Notes: a model not told the origin generated them from the sequence alone. Shown: positions 26,005-36,412, counted from the first letter of the stretch. The stretch: DNA of 64,000 bases from an uncultured Sanguibacteroides sp. (GCF_900543425.1 NZ_UQRQ01000012.1:38250-102249), one strand, 5' to 3'. Numbers and translations: made by a program.

Positions 26005-27118
26005 TTAATCCTCTCCTCCAAACATCATCAGGTAGGCTTTGATAAACTCACTGATATCTCCGTCCATGACTGCTTGTACGTTTGAAGTTTGGTAATTGGT
26101 ACGGTGATCTTTGACCCGACGATCGTCGAACACGTAACTTCGGATTTGCGATCCCCATTCTATTTTCTTTTTACTACTCTCTATTTTTTCTTGTGCGGCC
26201 ATTCGTTTTTTTAATTCCATATCATATAACATAGAACGTAATAAACGCATGGCATTTTCTCTATTGTCCAGTTGGGAACGGGTTTCCGTGTTCTCGATCA
26301 GGATCTCCTGGGTTTCTCCGGTATCCGGATCTTTGTAGTTGTAACGCAATCGAACACCCGTTTCTACTTTGTTTACGTTCTGACCTCCGGCACCTCCCGA
26401 ACGGAATGTGTCCCACGTGATGTCTGCCGGATTAATTGCGATTTCTATCGTGTTATCTACTAAAGGAGTAACAAAAACAGACGCAAACGAGGTCATTCGT
26501 TTACCCTGTGCGTTATAAGGTGAAACTCTCACTAAACGATGCACACCGTTTTCACTTTTTAAATAACCGTAGGCGAAGTCCCCTTCCACCTGCATGGTTA
26601 CGGTTTTGATACCGGCTTCATCGCCATCCTGCAAATTACTGATTGTGACTTTGTACTTGTTGTCCTCTGCCCAGCGAATGTACATACGCATCAACATGGA
26701 AGCCCAGTCCTGACTCTCCGTACCTCCGGCTCCGGAGTTTATTTTCAAAACGGCCCCGAAATGGTCTTCCTCTTTTCTGAGCATGTTACGAAGCTCGATC
26801 TCTTCGATGATCTTAACCGTCTCTTCGTATTGTTTATCTACCTCTTCTTCCGTTGCTTCTCCTTCCTTGGCAAAGTCGTAAAGAACCGTTAAATCTTCTA
26901 TGGAAGCTTTTGTTTTTTCATAGCCCTCGATCCAGGATTTTAATTCCCGAACCCGTTTCATTAATGCCTCGGCTTCTTTCGGGTTTCCCCATAAAGCGGG
27001 GTCTTGTGTCCTTAATTCTTCTTCCGAGAGTTGTACCCTTTTCTGATCGATGTCAAAGATACCTCCTCAATGCTTCACCTCTTTCCGCCAATGCTTTGAT
27101 ATGGTCAATCGTGATCAT
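26005..27118 (-). CDS. prfB: Peptide chain release factor 2, with programmed +1 frameshift
   Basis: RF2 releases proteins at UGA and UAA stops. The gene is split into two frames. A 21-codon leader starts at the ATG at 27118 (MITIDHIKALAERGEALRRYL) and ends at an in-frame TGA (27053-27055). The second frame continues with DIDQKRVQL and runs to 26005, about 370 residues in all. At the junction AGGAGG (complement of 27062-27067) precedes CTT-TGA-C, the classical autoregulatory frameshift site. The catalytic GGQ lies in SGGAGGQNVNKVE. The stop-recognition tripeptide reads SPY in RVSPYNAQGKRMTSF, where E. coli has SPF. Confidence 0.95.
27052..27067 (-). promoter_or_regulatory. prfB programmed frameshift element
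   Basis: On the minus strand AGGAGG TAT CTT TGA C. The Shine-Dalgarno-like AGGAGG pairs with 16S rRNA and pushes the ribosome +1 at CTT-TGA when RF2 is scarce. It is notable here because most genes in this window lack Shine-Dalgarno sequences. Confidence 0.93.
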
Positions 27119-27150
27119 TGTTTATCGTTTATAGTTTATACATGAAAAAT

Positions 27151-27195
27151 ATTGCCCGAAAAGACAGCATCGATTGCTTTGTCTTTCCGGACAAT
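27151..27195 (-). terminator. Terminator of the DUF2723 gene
   Basis: ATTGCCCGAAAAGACA pairs with TGTCTTTCCGGACAAT (14 of 16 positions), loop about 13 nt. On the minus strand it follows the DUF2723 stop and runs into ATTTTTC. It separates that gene from prfB. Confidence 0.7.
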
Positions 27196-27208
27196 ACGTA
27201 TTGTTTAT

Positions 27209-30200
27209 TCAGTTATTTTCATTTACGGAGTCCAAAGAAGGTTTTGTCCGCCTTTGAGGCACGGCTGGAGGAGCAAACATATCTTCCGCCATACGTTGAA
27301 CTTCTTCCACGTACTCTCTTTGTCCTGCCCTTGTGGCCATATCCAACAATACCTGAACGACCTGAATACTTCTTCTCTCGTCATCCTGAACGGCTGCTCT
27401 CCGTGCCGGAGAGAGAGAGGAGATATACCTCAAGTTTTGGATATTATCTACGACTAAAGCCCGGGATAAATTGTTTCCTTTCTCATCTTCTCCTGCCATA
27501 TAATAAACAGAGATATAATTGATTAGGAAATTATCGGCCGGAACCTGATACAATGGAATTTCCTCCAAGGATTTATCTAACACTCTTACAGCCGCGTTTA
27601 CTTTTGCCGTATCCAGAACGACCTGATTCGAATCGCTCGAGATTTGAGCCTCTTCCATTAGCTTGTCGGCCAGTCTTAAGAATGTATTTCGATACTTCAT
27701 CACGGCGATCGTGTTGTCGTGGAAGTGATCTATATTTACCTTCGGATCTTTAATGTTCCCCCATACGAATTTGTTCATTAGGTTGTCGTACAGAATCGTA
27801 CTGTTCACTCGTCCGAAATCATAGGAGTAATCATTCGTCGGAGTCTTGATGGGAACTACCCGGTAAGCGGCACCTTCCAGCTGGAAATAATCTTCGAATC
27901 CTAAATAACTGTCTTTGCCCATACCGACTCCGAAATAGACAGGACGTTCCCAATTATTCGTGGCTAATATATCCAGTACCATCAACTGGGATTTGTTCAA
28001 TGAACTCGTGTTCGGGAGTTGAATTTCCACCTTGTCTACAATCTTGTCGGCATCTTCCGGTCGAACGGTTCCGTTAGCTAAAACTTTCTCTTTATCTACC
28101 GGAATATAAACGTTCCGTGTCGGAATATAGTTGATAGCTTCTCCCGTGTATATGTTTATTTTAGCTTCCGGTTTATCTATGCCCACAAAGGCCATGATTT
28201 CCTTTAGATCGAAAGGTTTTTGTATTTTGTCCACAAGGAGCACGAAATCCCTTAGTCCGGCATGATATTGATCTTTCGAGAAAGAGATCGGAACCCCCGG
28301 AGTCTCATATGTCTTCCGTTTGATTTGATCTATATACCAATCTCCGGCTAACAGGCTCAGGTTGACAATGCGAACATCTCTCCGGAATCCTTCTACCTCC
28401 TGTGCATACCATAGAGGGAAGGTATCGTTATCCCCGAAGGTAAACAGAATGGCGTTGGGAGCACAAGTACTCAGGTAATTTTTAGCGTGAGCTATGGTGG
28501 CGTAACGTCCGCTTCGATCGTGATCATCCCAGTTCTCTGCTGCCATATTTACCGGAACGGCAAAAAAGCACACGAGTGTAGCTGCGATAGCCGCATTTCG
28601 GGAACTCATCTTTCGTTGAAGCAAATCCCATAAGTAGAGTACTCCAAAGCCGATCCAAATGGCAAAAGCATAAAACGATCCGGCATAAGCGTAGTCCCGT
28701 TCCCTCGGTTGTCCGGGGTATTGATTCAAGTAAAGTACGATGGCTATACCCGTGAAAAAGAAAAGTAACATAACCACCCAGAAATCTTTTTTCCCTTGTT
28801 TGTTCTTCTGGTATTGATAAAACATACCCAACAGACCCAGGATAAAGGGTAGAAGATAATAGGTATTACGTGCCTTGTCGTTTTTTAACGAGTCCGGCAT
28901 CAGGCTTTGATCGCCGACCAAAATATTATCTATAAACGGAATACCGGTGATCCAGTTCCCGTAACGGAAATCTCCGTGTCCCTGAATGTCATTCTGGCGC
29001 CCCGAAAAATTCCACATGAAATAGCGAAGGTACATATGTCCCAACTGATAGCGGAACATGAATTTCAAATTGTTCCAGAAGCTCGGTATCCGTACGGCTT
29101 TGTTATCAACCATATAGGTAGGGCCTGCTAACGGTCCTGACCATTGGGTATAGGCTCCTTCCGGGCGGGAAGAACTCCACATACGCGGTAAAATAGTGCA
29201 AAAGCGTTCGTCGTATACCATTTCCGAGGAATGACCCACTACATCATATCTTCCTGTATGTTTATTCTGATAATAGACGGCACCTCCCTCTTTCATCTCT
29301 TTGGGAACGGCATTGAAATATTGTCCGTATAACAACGGTTCGTGTCCGTATTGATCCCGGTTCAGGTAGGATTGCAACGCAAATACGTTATCCGGACTGT
29401 TTTCGTCAATAGGAGGATCGCTTAAGGAACGGATAACGACCATCGCGTAAGATGAGTATCCGATCAGCATAACGATAACACAGGTCAGTGCCGTGTTAAA
29501 TACCGTATGATTGTGCTTTAACGTATAATAGATACCATAAGTCAATCCGGCAACCAATAATAGGGCGTAAACGGCTACTCCCGTGTTGAACGGTAGTCCC
29601 ATTCCGTTAACGAACAGTAGTTCGAACCACCCGGCAACAACGATTACTCCCGGGATAATTCCCCACATGATGACACCCAACAACAGAATAGAGATTGCTG
29701 CCGATTTGATGATTCCGGCTCTTGTCGGTTCGTATTTTTTGAAATAGTAGATAAATACAATGGCCGGAATGACCAACAGGTTCAACAAGTGCACACCGAT
29801 GGAAAGCCCGATCATGTATGCTATGAAGATCAACCAACGATTGGCATAGGGTTGAAACGCCACATTCTCCCATTTTAAAATAGCCCAGAATACAACGGCC
29901 GTAAATAAGGAGGAGAGAGCATATACTTCACCCTCAACGGCAGAGAACCAGAATGTATCCGTATAAGTATAGGTCAATGCTCCCACGAAAGCCGCACCCA
30001 TAATGCCAAGCATTTGTCCCAGGGTACACTCTTCCGATTTCCCGATGATTAACTTTTTGGCTAAGTGTGAAATGGTCCAGAACAAGAATAGGATCGTAAA
30101 TCCGGACGCCAGGGCCGACATGCTGTTTATCATGATTGCCTGTGTTTCCGGACTCGGAGCAAAAATAGCAAACAGCCTCGATATAATCATGAATAGAGGT

Positions 30201-30385
30201 GCTCCGGGAGGGTGACCTACTTGTAAACCGACAGAGGTCGTGATAAACTCCCCACAATCCCAAAGACTGGCCGTCGGCTCTATCGTGAGCAGGTAAGTTA
30301 CGCTGGCAATTAAAAATGCTACCCAACCGGTCACATTGTTAATTACTTTATAACTTAGCGTAGGATGATTTTTAATTTTGCACAT
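27209..30385 (-). CDS. DUF2723 protein (GT-C/protein O-mannosyltransferase-like)
   Basis: Large membrane protein of 1058 residues. The N-terminal DUF2723 domain begins at YKVINNVTGWVAFLIASVTYLLTIEPTASLWDCGEF, with the acidic DCGEF motif in the first periplasmic loop as in GT-C glycosyltransferases, and about a dozen hydrophobic helices run to residue 620. A soluble C-terminal region of about 400 residues follows (AILFTFGDNDTFPLWYAQEVEG), ending in TPR-like helices. The family is conserved in Bacteroidota and resembles protein O-mannosyltransferases, so a role in surface protein glycosylation is plausible. Monocistronic, with its own terminator. Confidence 0.85.
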   Translation of the reverse strand: MCKIKNHPTLSYKVINNVTGWVAFLIASVTYLLTIEPTASLWDCGEFITTSVGLQVGHPPGAPLFMIISRLFAIFAPSPETQAIMINSMSALASGFTILFLFWTISHLAKKLIIGKSEECTLGQMLGIMGAAFVGALTYTYTDTFWFSAVEGEVYALSSLFTAVVFWAILKWENVAFQPYANRWLIFIAYMIGLSIGVHLLNLLVIPAIVFIYYFKKYEPTRAGIIKSAAISILLLGVIMWGIIPGVIVVAGWFELLFVNGMGLPFNTGVAVYALLLVAGLTYGIYYTLKHNHTVFNTALTCVIVMLIGYSSYAMVVIRSLSDPPIDENSPDNVFALQSYLNRDQYGHEPLLYGQYFNAVPKEMKEGGAVYYQNKHTGRYDVVGHSSEMVYDERFCTILPRMWSSSRPEGAYTQWSGPLAGPTYMVDNKAVRIPSFWNNLKFMFRYQLGHMYLRYFMWNFSGRQNDIQGHGDFRYGNWITGIPFIDNILVGDQSLMPDSLKNDKARNTYYLLPFILGLLGMFYQYQKNKQGKKDFWVVMLLFFFTGIAIVLYLNQYPGQPRERDYAYAGSFYAFAIWIGFGVLYLWDLLQRKMSSRNAAIAATLVCFFAVPVNMAAENWDDHDRSGRYATIAHAKNYLSTCAPNAILFTFGDNDTFPLWYAQEVEGFRRDVRIVNLSLLAGDWYIDQIKRKTYETPGVPISFSKDQYHAGLRDFVLLVDKIQKPFDLKEIMAFVGIDKPEAKINIYTGEAINYIPTRNVYIPVDKEKVLANGTVRPEDADKIVDKVEIQLPNTSSLNKSQLMVLDILATNNWERPVYFGVGMGKDSYLGFEDYFQLEGAAYRVVPIKTPTNDYSYDFGRVNSTILYDNLMNKFVWGNIKDPKVNIDHFHDNTIAVMKYRNTFLRLADKLMEEAQISSDSNQVVLDTAKVNAAVRVLDKSLEEIPLYQVPADNFLINYISVYYMAGEDEKGNNLSRALVVDNIQNLRYISSLSPARRAAVQDDERRSIQVVQVLLDMATRAGQREYVEEVQRMAEDMFAPPAVPQRRTKPSLDSVNENN

Positions 30386-30499
30386 GCTTTTTAGTGTTAT
30401 GAATTTATTATTACGCGTTAATATTCAATCGAGTGCCAAAAAATGTGTTCATTTGACAGCACGAAAATAACTATTTTGTTTGAATTTTTCCGCATTTTC

Positions 30500-30531
30500 T
30501 TTGTGGGAAATAGAAAAATGTTCTACATTTG
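30500..30531 (+). promoter_or_regulatory. tRNA-Gln promoter
   Basis: TTTG (30500-30503), 20 bp, TACATTTG (30524-30531): a perfect match to the Bacteroidota vegetative promoter, 43 bp before the tRNA-Gln gene. Confidence 0.8.
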
Positions 30532-30573
30532 CAGCGTCAAAAACGGAAAATAACGTTGCGATAAGAAAAAGAT

Positions 30574-30644
30574 TGTCCAATTGTGTAACGGTAGCACAGC
30601 AGATTTTGGTTCTGTCAGTCCAGGTTCGAATCCTGGTTGGACAA
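30574..30644 (+). tRNA. tRNA-Gln (TTG)
   Basis: 71-nt cloverleaf. Acceptor stem TGTCCAA / TTGGACA, D-arm with GTAACGGTAGCAC, anticodon loop TTTTGGT giving anticodon TTG, and T-arm CCAGGTTCGAATCCTGG. CCA is not encoded. It is followed 14 bp later by a strong terminator. Confidence 0.96.
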
Positions 30645-30657
30645 CGTGGACGGAAGG

Positions 30658-30689
30658 CCTTGCAGCAGGTGAGTTGCAAGGTTTTTTTT
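30658..30689 (+). terminator. Terminator after tRNA-Gln
   Basis: CCTTGCA, a 9-nt loop, TTGCAAGG, then eight T residues. Confidence 0.9.
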
Positions 30690-30712
30690 CCTAAACAAGT
30701 TCTTCGGTTTAT

Positions 30713-30796
30713 GCCCAGATGGTGGAATTGGTAGACACGCTAGTTTCAGGGACTAGTGGCCGTACGGCTGTGCAGGTTCGAGTCCTGTTCTGGGTA
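30713..30796 (+). tRNA. tRNA-Leu (CAG)
   Basis: 84-nt class II tRNA with a long variable arm. Acceptor stem GCCCAGA / TCTGGGT, D-arm TGGAATTGGTAGACACG, anticodon stem CTAGT / ACTAG with loop TTCAGGG giving CAG, variable arm TGGCCGTACGGCTGT, and T-arm CAGGTTCGAGTCCTG. No encoded CCA. Confidence 0.96.
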
Positions 30797-30804
30797 CACA
30801 ATGG

Positions 30805-30837
30805 CCTGATAGCATCATATGCTATCAGGTTTTTTTA
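30805..30837 (+). terminator. Terminator after tRNA-Leu
   Basis: CCTGATAGCA, loop TCATA, TGCTATCAGG, then seven T residues. The following 30840-31106 stretch is A+T rich and holds no gene that I can recognise. Confidence 0.92.
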
Positions 30838-31106
30838 TTTGCTAACCTACTTATCCATTTTTTATTTTGCAAATGAAACGAATAACAATTATAGATTGAT
30901 TGTGGACGAAGATTGTACTTAATTCTTCGGAGAGTTTTGTTCATTAAAGAAGAAATTATACATTTGTTTGGCCTTGTGTTATGAATGGTGGTAATTAAAA
31001 ATGATGAAGGGCGTTTAATTTCATTCAGAGGGTAGAGGTTATTTCTTGATTCAGGTGTAAAGAATAATCTTGTGAGTGAGTTGATGGTTCCACGTCCGTA
31101 TGTAAA

Positions 31107-31676
31107 TTGAATTTTGATCAGGAACGATCAAAAAAAGAGAGAGTAATATCGAAACAGGTGGAAAAGGATCAGATATTAGTATTAGAGGAGCTATTTAATC
31201 GTTATTTCAGCCATTTGGTGCTCTATTCCCGAAAATTGATAAAAAATTCCGAAGCCGCAGAGGATATCGTTCAGGATGTATTCTTACGTTTATTCGAATC
31301 CGGGCGACTAAAACAGGTTTCCCCTTCTTTTTTATTTACTTGTGTGAAAAATGCCTCCTTGAATTACCTTCACTCTTCTTTGAATAAATATATTCCTATA
31401 TCTTCTGAGCAAGATCAAATACCCGATAAAGAGATTCAGGAAGAGATCGATCATATGAAGCAATTGGAACAGCTTGATGAGGCCATAGAGGCTTTACCTG
31501 ATAAATGTAAAGATATATTTACCCGTGTTTATTTGCAACAACAACGTTATGAGGATGTTGCTGTGCAATTAAATATATCTTATCATACGGTTAAAGCTCA
31601 TATGTCTACTGCTTTTAAGCATTTGCGAAAGCAGTTGTTACTCCTGCTTATTTTCTTCCGAAATGTTAAATCTTAA
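31107..31676 (+). CDS. ECF sigma-70 factor
   Basis: 189-residue extracytoplasmic-function sigma factor of the Bacteroides SusC-linked kind. Region 2 covers LEELFNRYFSHLVLYSRKLIKNSEAAEDIVQDVFLRLFE. Region 4 has ALPDKCKDIFTRVYLQQQRYEDVAVQLNISYHTVKAHMSTAFKHLRKQL. No ATG fits: the frame opens after a TGA at 31077 and the best start is the TTG at 31107. It should direct polymerase to the fecR-susCD operon when released by the FecR protein encoded next. Confidence 0.9.
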   Translation: MNFDQERSKKERVISKQVEKDQILVLEELFNRYFSHLVLYSRKLIKNSEAAEDIVQDVFLRLFESGRLKQVSPSFLFTCVKNASLNYLHSSLNKYIPISSEQDQIPDKEIQEEIDHMKQLEQLDEAIEALPDKCKDIFTRVYLQQQRYEDVAVQLNISYHTVKAHMSTAFKHLRKQLLLLLIFFRNVKS

Positions 31677-31757
31677 CATGCTGCAAAAAAAAGTTGAAAA
31701 TGGACTAGGTAGATTTTAGCTTTTGCTTGTTATTAATTTAGAAAACCAAATCGAATT

Positions 31758-32810
31758 ATGGTAGATGAACAGGAAAATATAGATGAACAACTTCTTCGAG
31801 ACTGGGCCGAGATGAAAAAATTGCAAGGACCGGAGTATTGGAAAGAGATGAATCGGAAAGCGCAAAAGATCATCAGACGAAGGCGCCGAATTCGTTTAAT
31901 GAGATATGCCGCTATATTTATTTTGCCTGTTTTAGGATGTTGTTTCTATTTTTTATATGTTGATTCGAATCGTGTTTCTAAAAAATCTGTTTTGACGTTG
32001 TCGACAATCTCTCCGGGGGAGAAGAAAGCGACTCTTTATATGTCTAACGGGGAGTCTGTTATTCTTACCGAAGATACGCTTCATGTGACGGAAAGCAACG
32101 GAACTCGTATATTTACTCAAAGTAACTGTGGAATTACTTATGTTCCTCAGGTTGTGGATAGTGTGGAAAAAATCTATAATACGTTAGTGGTTCCCGTGAG
32201 GGGAGAGTATGATGTTACTCTTTCTGACGGAACCCGGGTTTGGTTAAACTCTTCTTCTTCCTTGAAATATCCTGTGCTTTTTTCCGATTCGATTCGGGAA
32301 GTATACCTGGATGGGGAGGCCTTTTTCGATGTTGCCGAGAATAAGGAAAAGCCTTTTATTGTAAAAACAAAAGATTATACGATCCGGGTATTGGGAACGG
32401 CTTTTAATATTATGGATTATAGCGATGACAATTACTCTCATACCACATTGGTAAGGGGGGAAATTGAAATGCAACATGATGATGTACAGCGAATCCTGAC
32501 TCCTGGAGAGCAGGCTCTCGTCAAGGAGGGAAAGGTCTCGGTCAGAAAGGTCGATGTAGATTACTATGCGACATGGATGAAGGATCGTTTTTATTTTGAT
32601 GGAGAGAGTTTGGAAAATATCATGAAAAAATTATCCAGATGGTATGGGGTACAGGCAAAATTCCGTGACGAGAAGGCAAAGAGTTATCATTTTGTCGGAA
32701 GTGTACCTAAATATGGGAATATCAAAGATGTATGCAACGTGATAGAGTTAACGACTCACGTAAGATTTGAATTGGAAAACAATGAAATAATTGTAGCAAC
32801 AAAAGAATAA
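31758..32810 (+). CDS. FecR-family anti-sigma factor
   Basis: 350-residue inner-membrane signal transducer. A cytoplasmic N-terminus (1-55) probably binds the ECF sigma, followed by one membrane helix (about 56-72, YAAIFILPVLGCCFYFLYV). The periplasmic FecR domain has VPVRGEYDVTLSDGTRVWLNSSSSLKYPV, REVYLDGEAFFDV and VLGTAFNIMDY. A C-terminal STN-like DUF4974 domain has NIMKKLSRWYGVQ. It receives the signal from the STN domain of the SusC protein 221 bp downstream and frees the sigma factor. Confidence 0.93.
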   Translation: MVDEQENIDEQLLRDWAEMKKLQGPEYWKEMNRKAQKIIRRRRRIRLMRYAAIFILPVLGCCFYFLYVDSNRVSKKSVLTLSTISPGEKKATLYMSNGESVILTEDTLHVTESNGTRIFTQSNCGITYVPQVVDSVEKIYNTLVVPVRGEYDVTLSDGTRVWLNSSSSLKYPVLFSDSIREVYLDGEAFFDVAENKEKPFIVKTKDYTIRVLGTAFNIMDYSDDNYSHTTLVRGEIEMQHDDVQRILTPGEQALVKEGKVSVRKVDVDYYATWMKDRFYFDGESLENIMKKLSRWYGVQAKFRDEKAKSYHFVGSVPKYGNIKDVCNVIELTTHVRFELENNEIIVATKE

Positions 32811-33031
32811 TACGCGTATGGCGTGCCGTTTTTGTATCTTGATATCAATCTGAAATGGCACGATAAATGACTCGATAGTTTTTGATCAAAATCATTTGTT
32901 ACCGGATGATAAATCCGGTAAGAGGGGGAGTTATGTGTTTATGTTTAACCATTAAAAGAATAGTATGCAATAAAGTTATTCATGTGTTAATTTGTAGAAC
33001 TAATATCTAATACATTGTCAAACTGTAATTT

Positions 33032-36000
33032 ATGAAACAAAACGTTTACAACAAACTACGATGGTATCTGTTATTTACATTTACCTTATGCTATATTCCT
33101 CTTGCTTTTGCAGGATCAGGAAGGCAGACCCAGGATAAAATTATCAGCGTTGACTTTAAAAATGAGACACTTGCTGATGTGATTAAAGAATTGAAAATGA
33201 AGACGGGGTACGAGTTTCTTTATAATCTGGAACTTGTCAATAAGGCTCCCCGCGTAACCGTAAAAGCAGATAATAAGCCTTTTAAACAAGTACTCGAACT
33301 TTGTTTGGAGAAGACGGATTTCACCTATCAATTTGTAGATAGTACCGTGGTTATTAAAATAAAAGAGAAGAAAAGAAATGTTTTGGTTGAACGGAAAATT
33401 ACCGGAATCGTTTTGGATGAGGCAGGAATCCCTTTACCGGGGTCTACTGTGATTGTCAAGGGAACAAGAGTGGGGACAGCCGTAGATTCGGAGGGGAAAT
33501 TTGAATTGAACATCCCTGATGTTAAAGAGCTGGCGTTGATTATCAGTTTTTTGGGTTACGAGACTTTGGAGATTAAAATTACCGATCAGAAAGAGGTAAA
33601 AGTGACTCTGAAAGAGAAAAAAGAAAATTTGCAGGATGTGGTTGTTACCGGTTATACCAATGTTAAAAAGTCCAGTTTTACAGGAGCATCAACCCGAGTG
33701 GAGAAGGATGATATTTTGAAGGTATCTCCCACGAACGTGATCGATGTGTTGCAGGTGTATGATCCTTCTTTGCGTATCGTGAGGAATAACGAGATGGGCT
33801 CCGATCCCAATACGTTACCGGAGTTTTATGTCCGCGGTCGTTCGGGTATCGGTGTAAAGGAGTTGGACAAGGGAGATGTTTCCCGAACTTCTTTGGAGAA
33901 TAATCCGAATAACCCGGTTTTTATTCTGGATGGATATGAGGTCAAAATAGAAAAGATTTATGATTTGGACCCGAACCGGATACAGAGTATTAATATTTTG
34001 AAAGATGCGGCAGCCACGGCGATCTACGGCTCAAGAGCAGCCAACGGTGTGATTGTTATCGAATCGGTAGCACCCAAGCCGGGAGAGTTACAGGTATCTT
34101 ATACCTTTACAGGTGCCATCACAACTCCCGATCTGTCCGATTATAATTTAATGAATGCCAAAGAAAAGTTGGAGACGGAAGTTTTGGCCGGATTATTTGA
34201 AGGGAAAGATGATGAAGAACAGGCGGAAAAAAATGCCGAGTATCATGCCAAATTAAATAATATTATCAAGGGTGTGGATACCTACTGGCTCTCTTTGCCG
34301 TTGACCACTCAATTCAATCATAAGCACTCTCTCTACGTGGAAGGAGGAACCAACGAGATACGTTACGGAATATCCCTTCGCTATAACGGTCAAAACGGAG
34401 TAATGAAAAAATCTTATCGAAATACTTATGGCGGTGATTTTTACCTGGATTATCGTTTCAAAAAGATTCAGATACGAAATATGGTTACCTACGATAAGAT
34501 GAGTTCCCGCGAATCTCCTTACGGTAGTTTTTCCGATTACACGAAGAAAAATCCCTATGATTATTATAAAAATGAAGATGGTAGTTATATGCAGACGACC
34601 CAGGGCTGGAATAGTTCCATCGGAACGCTTCAACGGTTGAACCCCATGTATGAAGCACATCTGCATAATTACGATAAGAGTAATTATAATGAATTGACGG
34701 ATAATTTGAATATTAATTGGTACGTTCTGGACCAGTTACTTGTCAAAGGTCAGCTTAGCTTGTCCCAATATTATAGCGAACACGAGAAATTTACGGATCC
34801 GCTTTCCAGTACTTATATGTCTTATTCCTCTTCAGACTACGGGAAAAGAGGAGATCTGTATATCGATGATACGAAAACAACCAAAATGGACGGTAACGTA
34901 TTGATCAGCTATAATAACGTCATCGGTAAACACAATATGAATTTTTCTGCCGGAGTTAATTTTATCGAGACCAAAACCAAAAGTGGATCCGAGCATTACC
35001 GGGGTTTCCCTTCTGGCCAGCTTCATTCCGTAAATTATGCCGCGGAAGAAGCGACTAAAAAGACGATTTCAGAAAGTCATACCCGTCTGTTCGGAACCTT
35101 TATTTCATTGAATTACACCTATGATGATATTTACCTTCTTGATCTTTCCGGGAGGCTCGACGGTTCTTCCGAATTCGGAAACGATAACCGGACGGCTCCC
35201 TTCTGGTCCGGTGGGGTTGGAATCAATTTCCACAATTACGATTTTTTGAAAGGAAACAGTATATTCAGTCAATTGAAAGTGCGGGCTACCTACGGACAGA
35301 CCGGAAAGGTTAATTTTGCTCCCTATGCTGCCAAGCATACCTATAAGACCATCAATGATAAGTGGTATTCTACGGGGTTCGGCGTATACATGAAATACAT
35401 GGGTAACGAGAAACTCGGTTGGGAAACGACAAATACGTTGAATATTGGTGCCGATATAGGGCTCTTAAACGATCGTATTAAGATCGTCGGATCATGGTAT
35501 AACAAAAAAACGATCGATATGGTGAATTCCATTACGATTCCCGCTTCTTCCGGTTTTACGACTTATACAGATAACATGGGAGAGGTACAGAACAGGGGTG
35601 TCGAATTGGATCTTAAAGGAGATATTATTAATGAAAGGGATCTCTACCTTTCCGCTTTTGTCAATCTGGCGCATAATAAAAATAAGATATTGAAGATTTC
35701 CAATTCGTTAAAGGAGTACAATGACCGGGTTGATGAATACTTTGATGAGTATAACAAGAATGCGAATACGGCTATGGATACCAAATATGCCAAACCGTTT
35801 ATGAAGTATACGGAAGGAGGATCGTTGACTTCTATCTGGGGGATGAAATCTTTGGGTATAAATCCAGCGGACGGCAACGAGATTCTTGTCAATAGAGACG
35901 GATCGGTTACGTATGATTGGAACTCTTCGGAACAGGTGATTATCGGGGATAATGAACCGGATGTACAGGGGGCTTTCGGTATCAATGCCCGGTATAAAGG

Positions 36001-36412
36001 TTTTACTTTGTCGGCAACTTTTATGTATGAACTGGGAGGTCAGGCTTATAATCAAACTCTTGTGGATAACGTGGAAAATGTGGATTTTCGCAATAACGCG
36101 GATAAACGCGTATTGACGGATCGTTGGAAGCAACCGGGTGATATTGCTAAATTTAAAACAATAAAAGATGCGGACAAAAAGGTAACTCGTCCGACGTCCC
36201 GTTTCTGTCAAGATAACAATACATTGGATTTTAATTCGTTGACTCTGGGGTACGATTTTAATCCCGAATTGCTGAAGAAGATAGGATTCAGTATGCTTCG
36301 TTTACAGTTTAATATGAAGGATATAGCTCATTTCTCCAGTATTAAGCGGGAACGGGGACTTACCTATCCTTTTGCCCGGACGTTTAATTTTACTTTGAAT
36401 GCAAGTTTCTAA
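33032..36412 (+). CDS. SusC/RagA-family TonB-dependent transporter with STN domain
   Basis: Outer-membrane transporter of 1126 residues. Signal peptide 1-28; STN signalling domain about 40-112 (ISVDFKNETLADVIKELKMKTGYEFLYN); CarboxypepD_reg-like domain about 125-200 (ITGIVLDEAGIPLPGSTVIVKGT); TonB box/plug from about 205 (LQDVVVTGYTNVKKSSFTGA, NPVFILDGYEV, INILKDAAATAIYGSRAANGVIVI, the SusC hallmark). A 22-strand barrel ends in ARTFNFTLNASF. The STN domain means that it both imports a ligand with its SusD partner and signals to FecR/ECF sigma. The ligand is unknown. Confidence 0.95.
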   Translation: MKQNVYNKLRWYLLFTFTLCYIPLAFAGSGRQTQDKIISVDFKNETLADVIKELKMKTGYEFLYNLELVNKAPRVTVKADNKPFKQVLELCLEKTDFTYQFVDSTVVIKIKEKKRNVLVERKITGIVLDEAGIPLPGSTVIVKGTRVGTAVDSEGKFELNIPDVKELALIISFLGYETLEIKITDQKEVKVTLKEKKENLQDVVVTGYTNVKKSSFTGASTRVEKDDILKVSPTNVIDVLQVYDPSLRIVRNNEMGSDPNTLPEFYVRGRSGIGVKELDKGDVSRTSLENNPNNPVFILDGYEVKIEKIYDLDPNRIQSINILKDAAATAIYGSRAANGVIVIESVAPKPGELQVSYTFTGAITTPDLSDYNLMNAKEKLETEVLAGLFEGKDDEEQAEKNAEYHAKLNNIIKGVDTYWLSLPLTTQFNHKHSLYVEGGTNEIRYGISLRYNGQNGVMKKSYRNTYGGDFYLDYRFKKIQIRNMVTYDKMSSRESPYGSFSDYTKKNPYDYYKNEDGSYMQTTQGWNSSIGTLQRLNPMYEAHLHNYDKSNYNELTDNLNINWYVLDQLLVKGQLSLSQYYSEHEKFTDPLSSTYMSYSSSDYGKRGDLYIDDTKTTKMDGNVLISYNNVIGKHNMNFSAGVNFIETKTKSGSEHYRGFPSGQLHSVNYAAEEATKKTISESHTRLFGTFISLNYTYDDIYLLDLSGRLDGSSEFGNDNRTAPFWSGGVGINFHNYDFLKGNSIFSQLKVRATYGQTGKVNFAPYAAKHTYKTINDKWYSTGFGVYMKYMGNEKLGWETTNTLNIGADIGLLNDRIKIVGSWYNKKTIDMVNSITIPASSGFTTYTDNMGEVQNRGVELDLKGDIINERDLYLSAFVNLAHNKNKILKISNSLKEYNDRVDEYFDEYNKNANTAMDTKYAKPFMKYTEGGSLTSIWGMKSLGINPADGNEILVNRDGSVTYDWNSSEQVIIGDNEPDVQGAFGINARYKGFTLSATFMYELGGQAYNQTLVDNVENVDFRNNADKRVLTDRWKQPGDIAKFKTIKDADKKVTRPTSRFCQDNNTLDFNSLTLGYDFNPELLKKIGFSMLRLQFNMKDIAHFSSIKRERGLTYPFARTFNFTLNASF

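Noticed and set aside
30574..30796. tRNA genes as attachment site of the conjugative element
   Set aside because: Both tRNAs and terminators are intact, no integrase is adjacent, and the element relic is almost 29 kb away.
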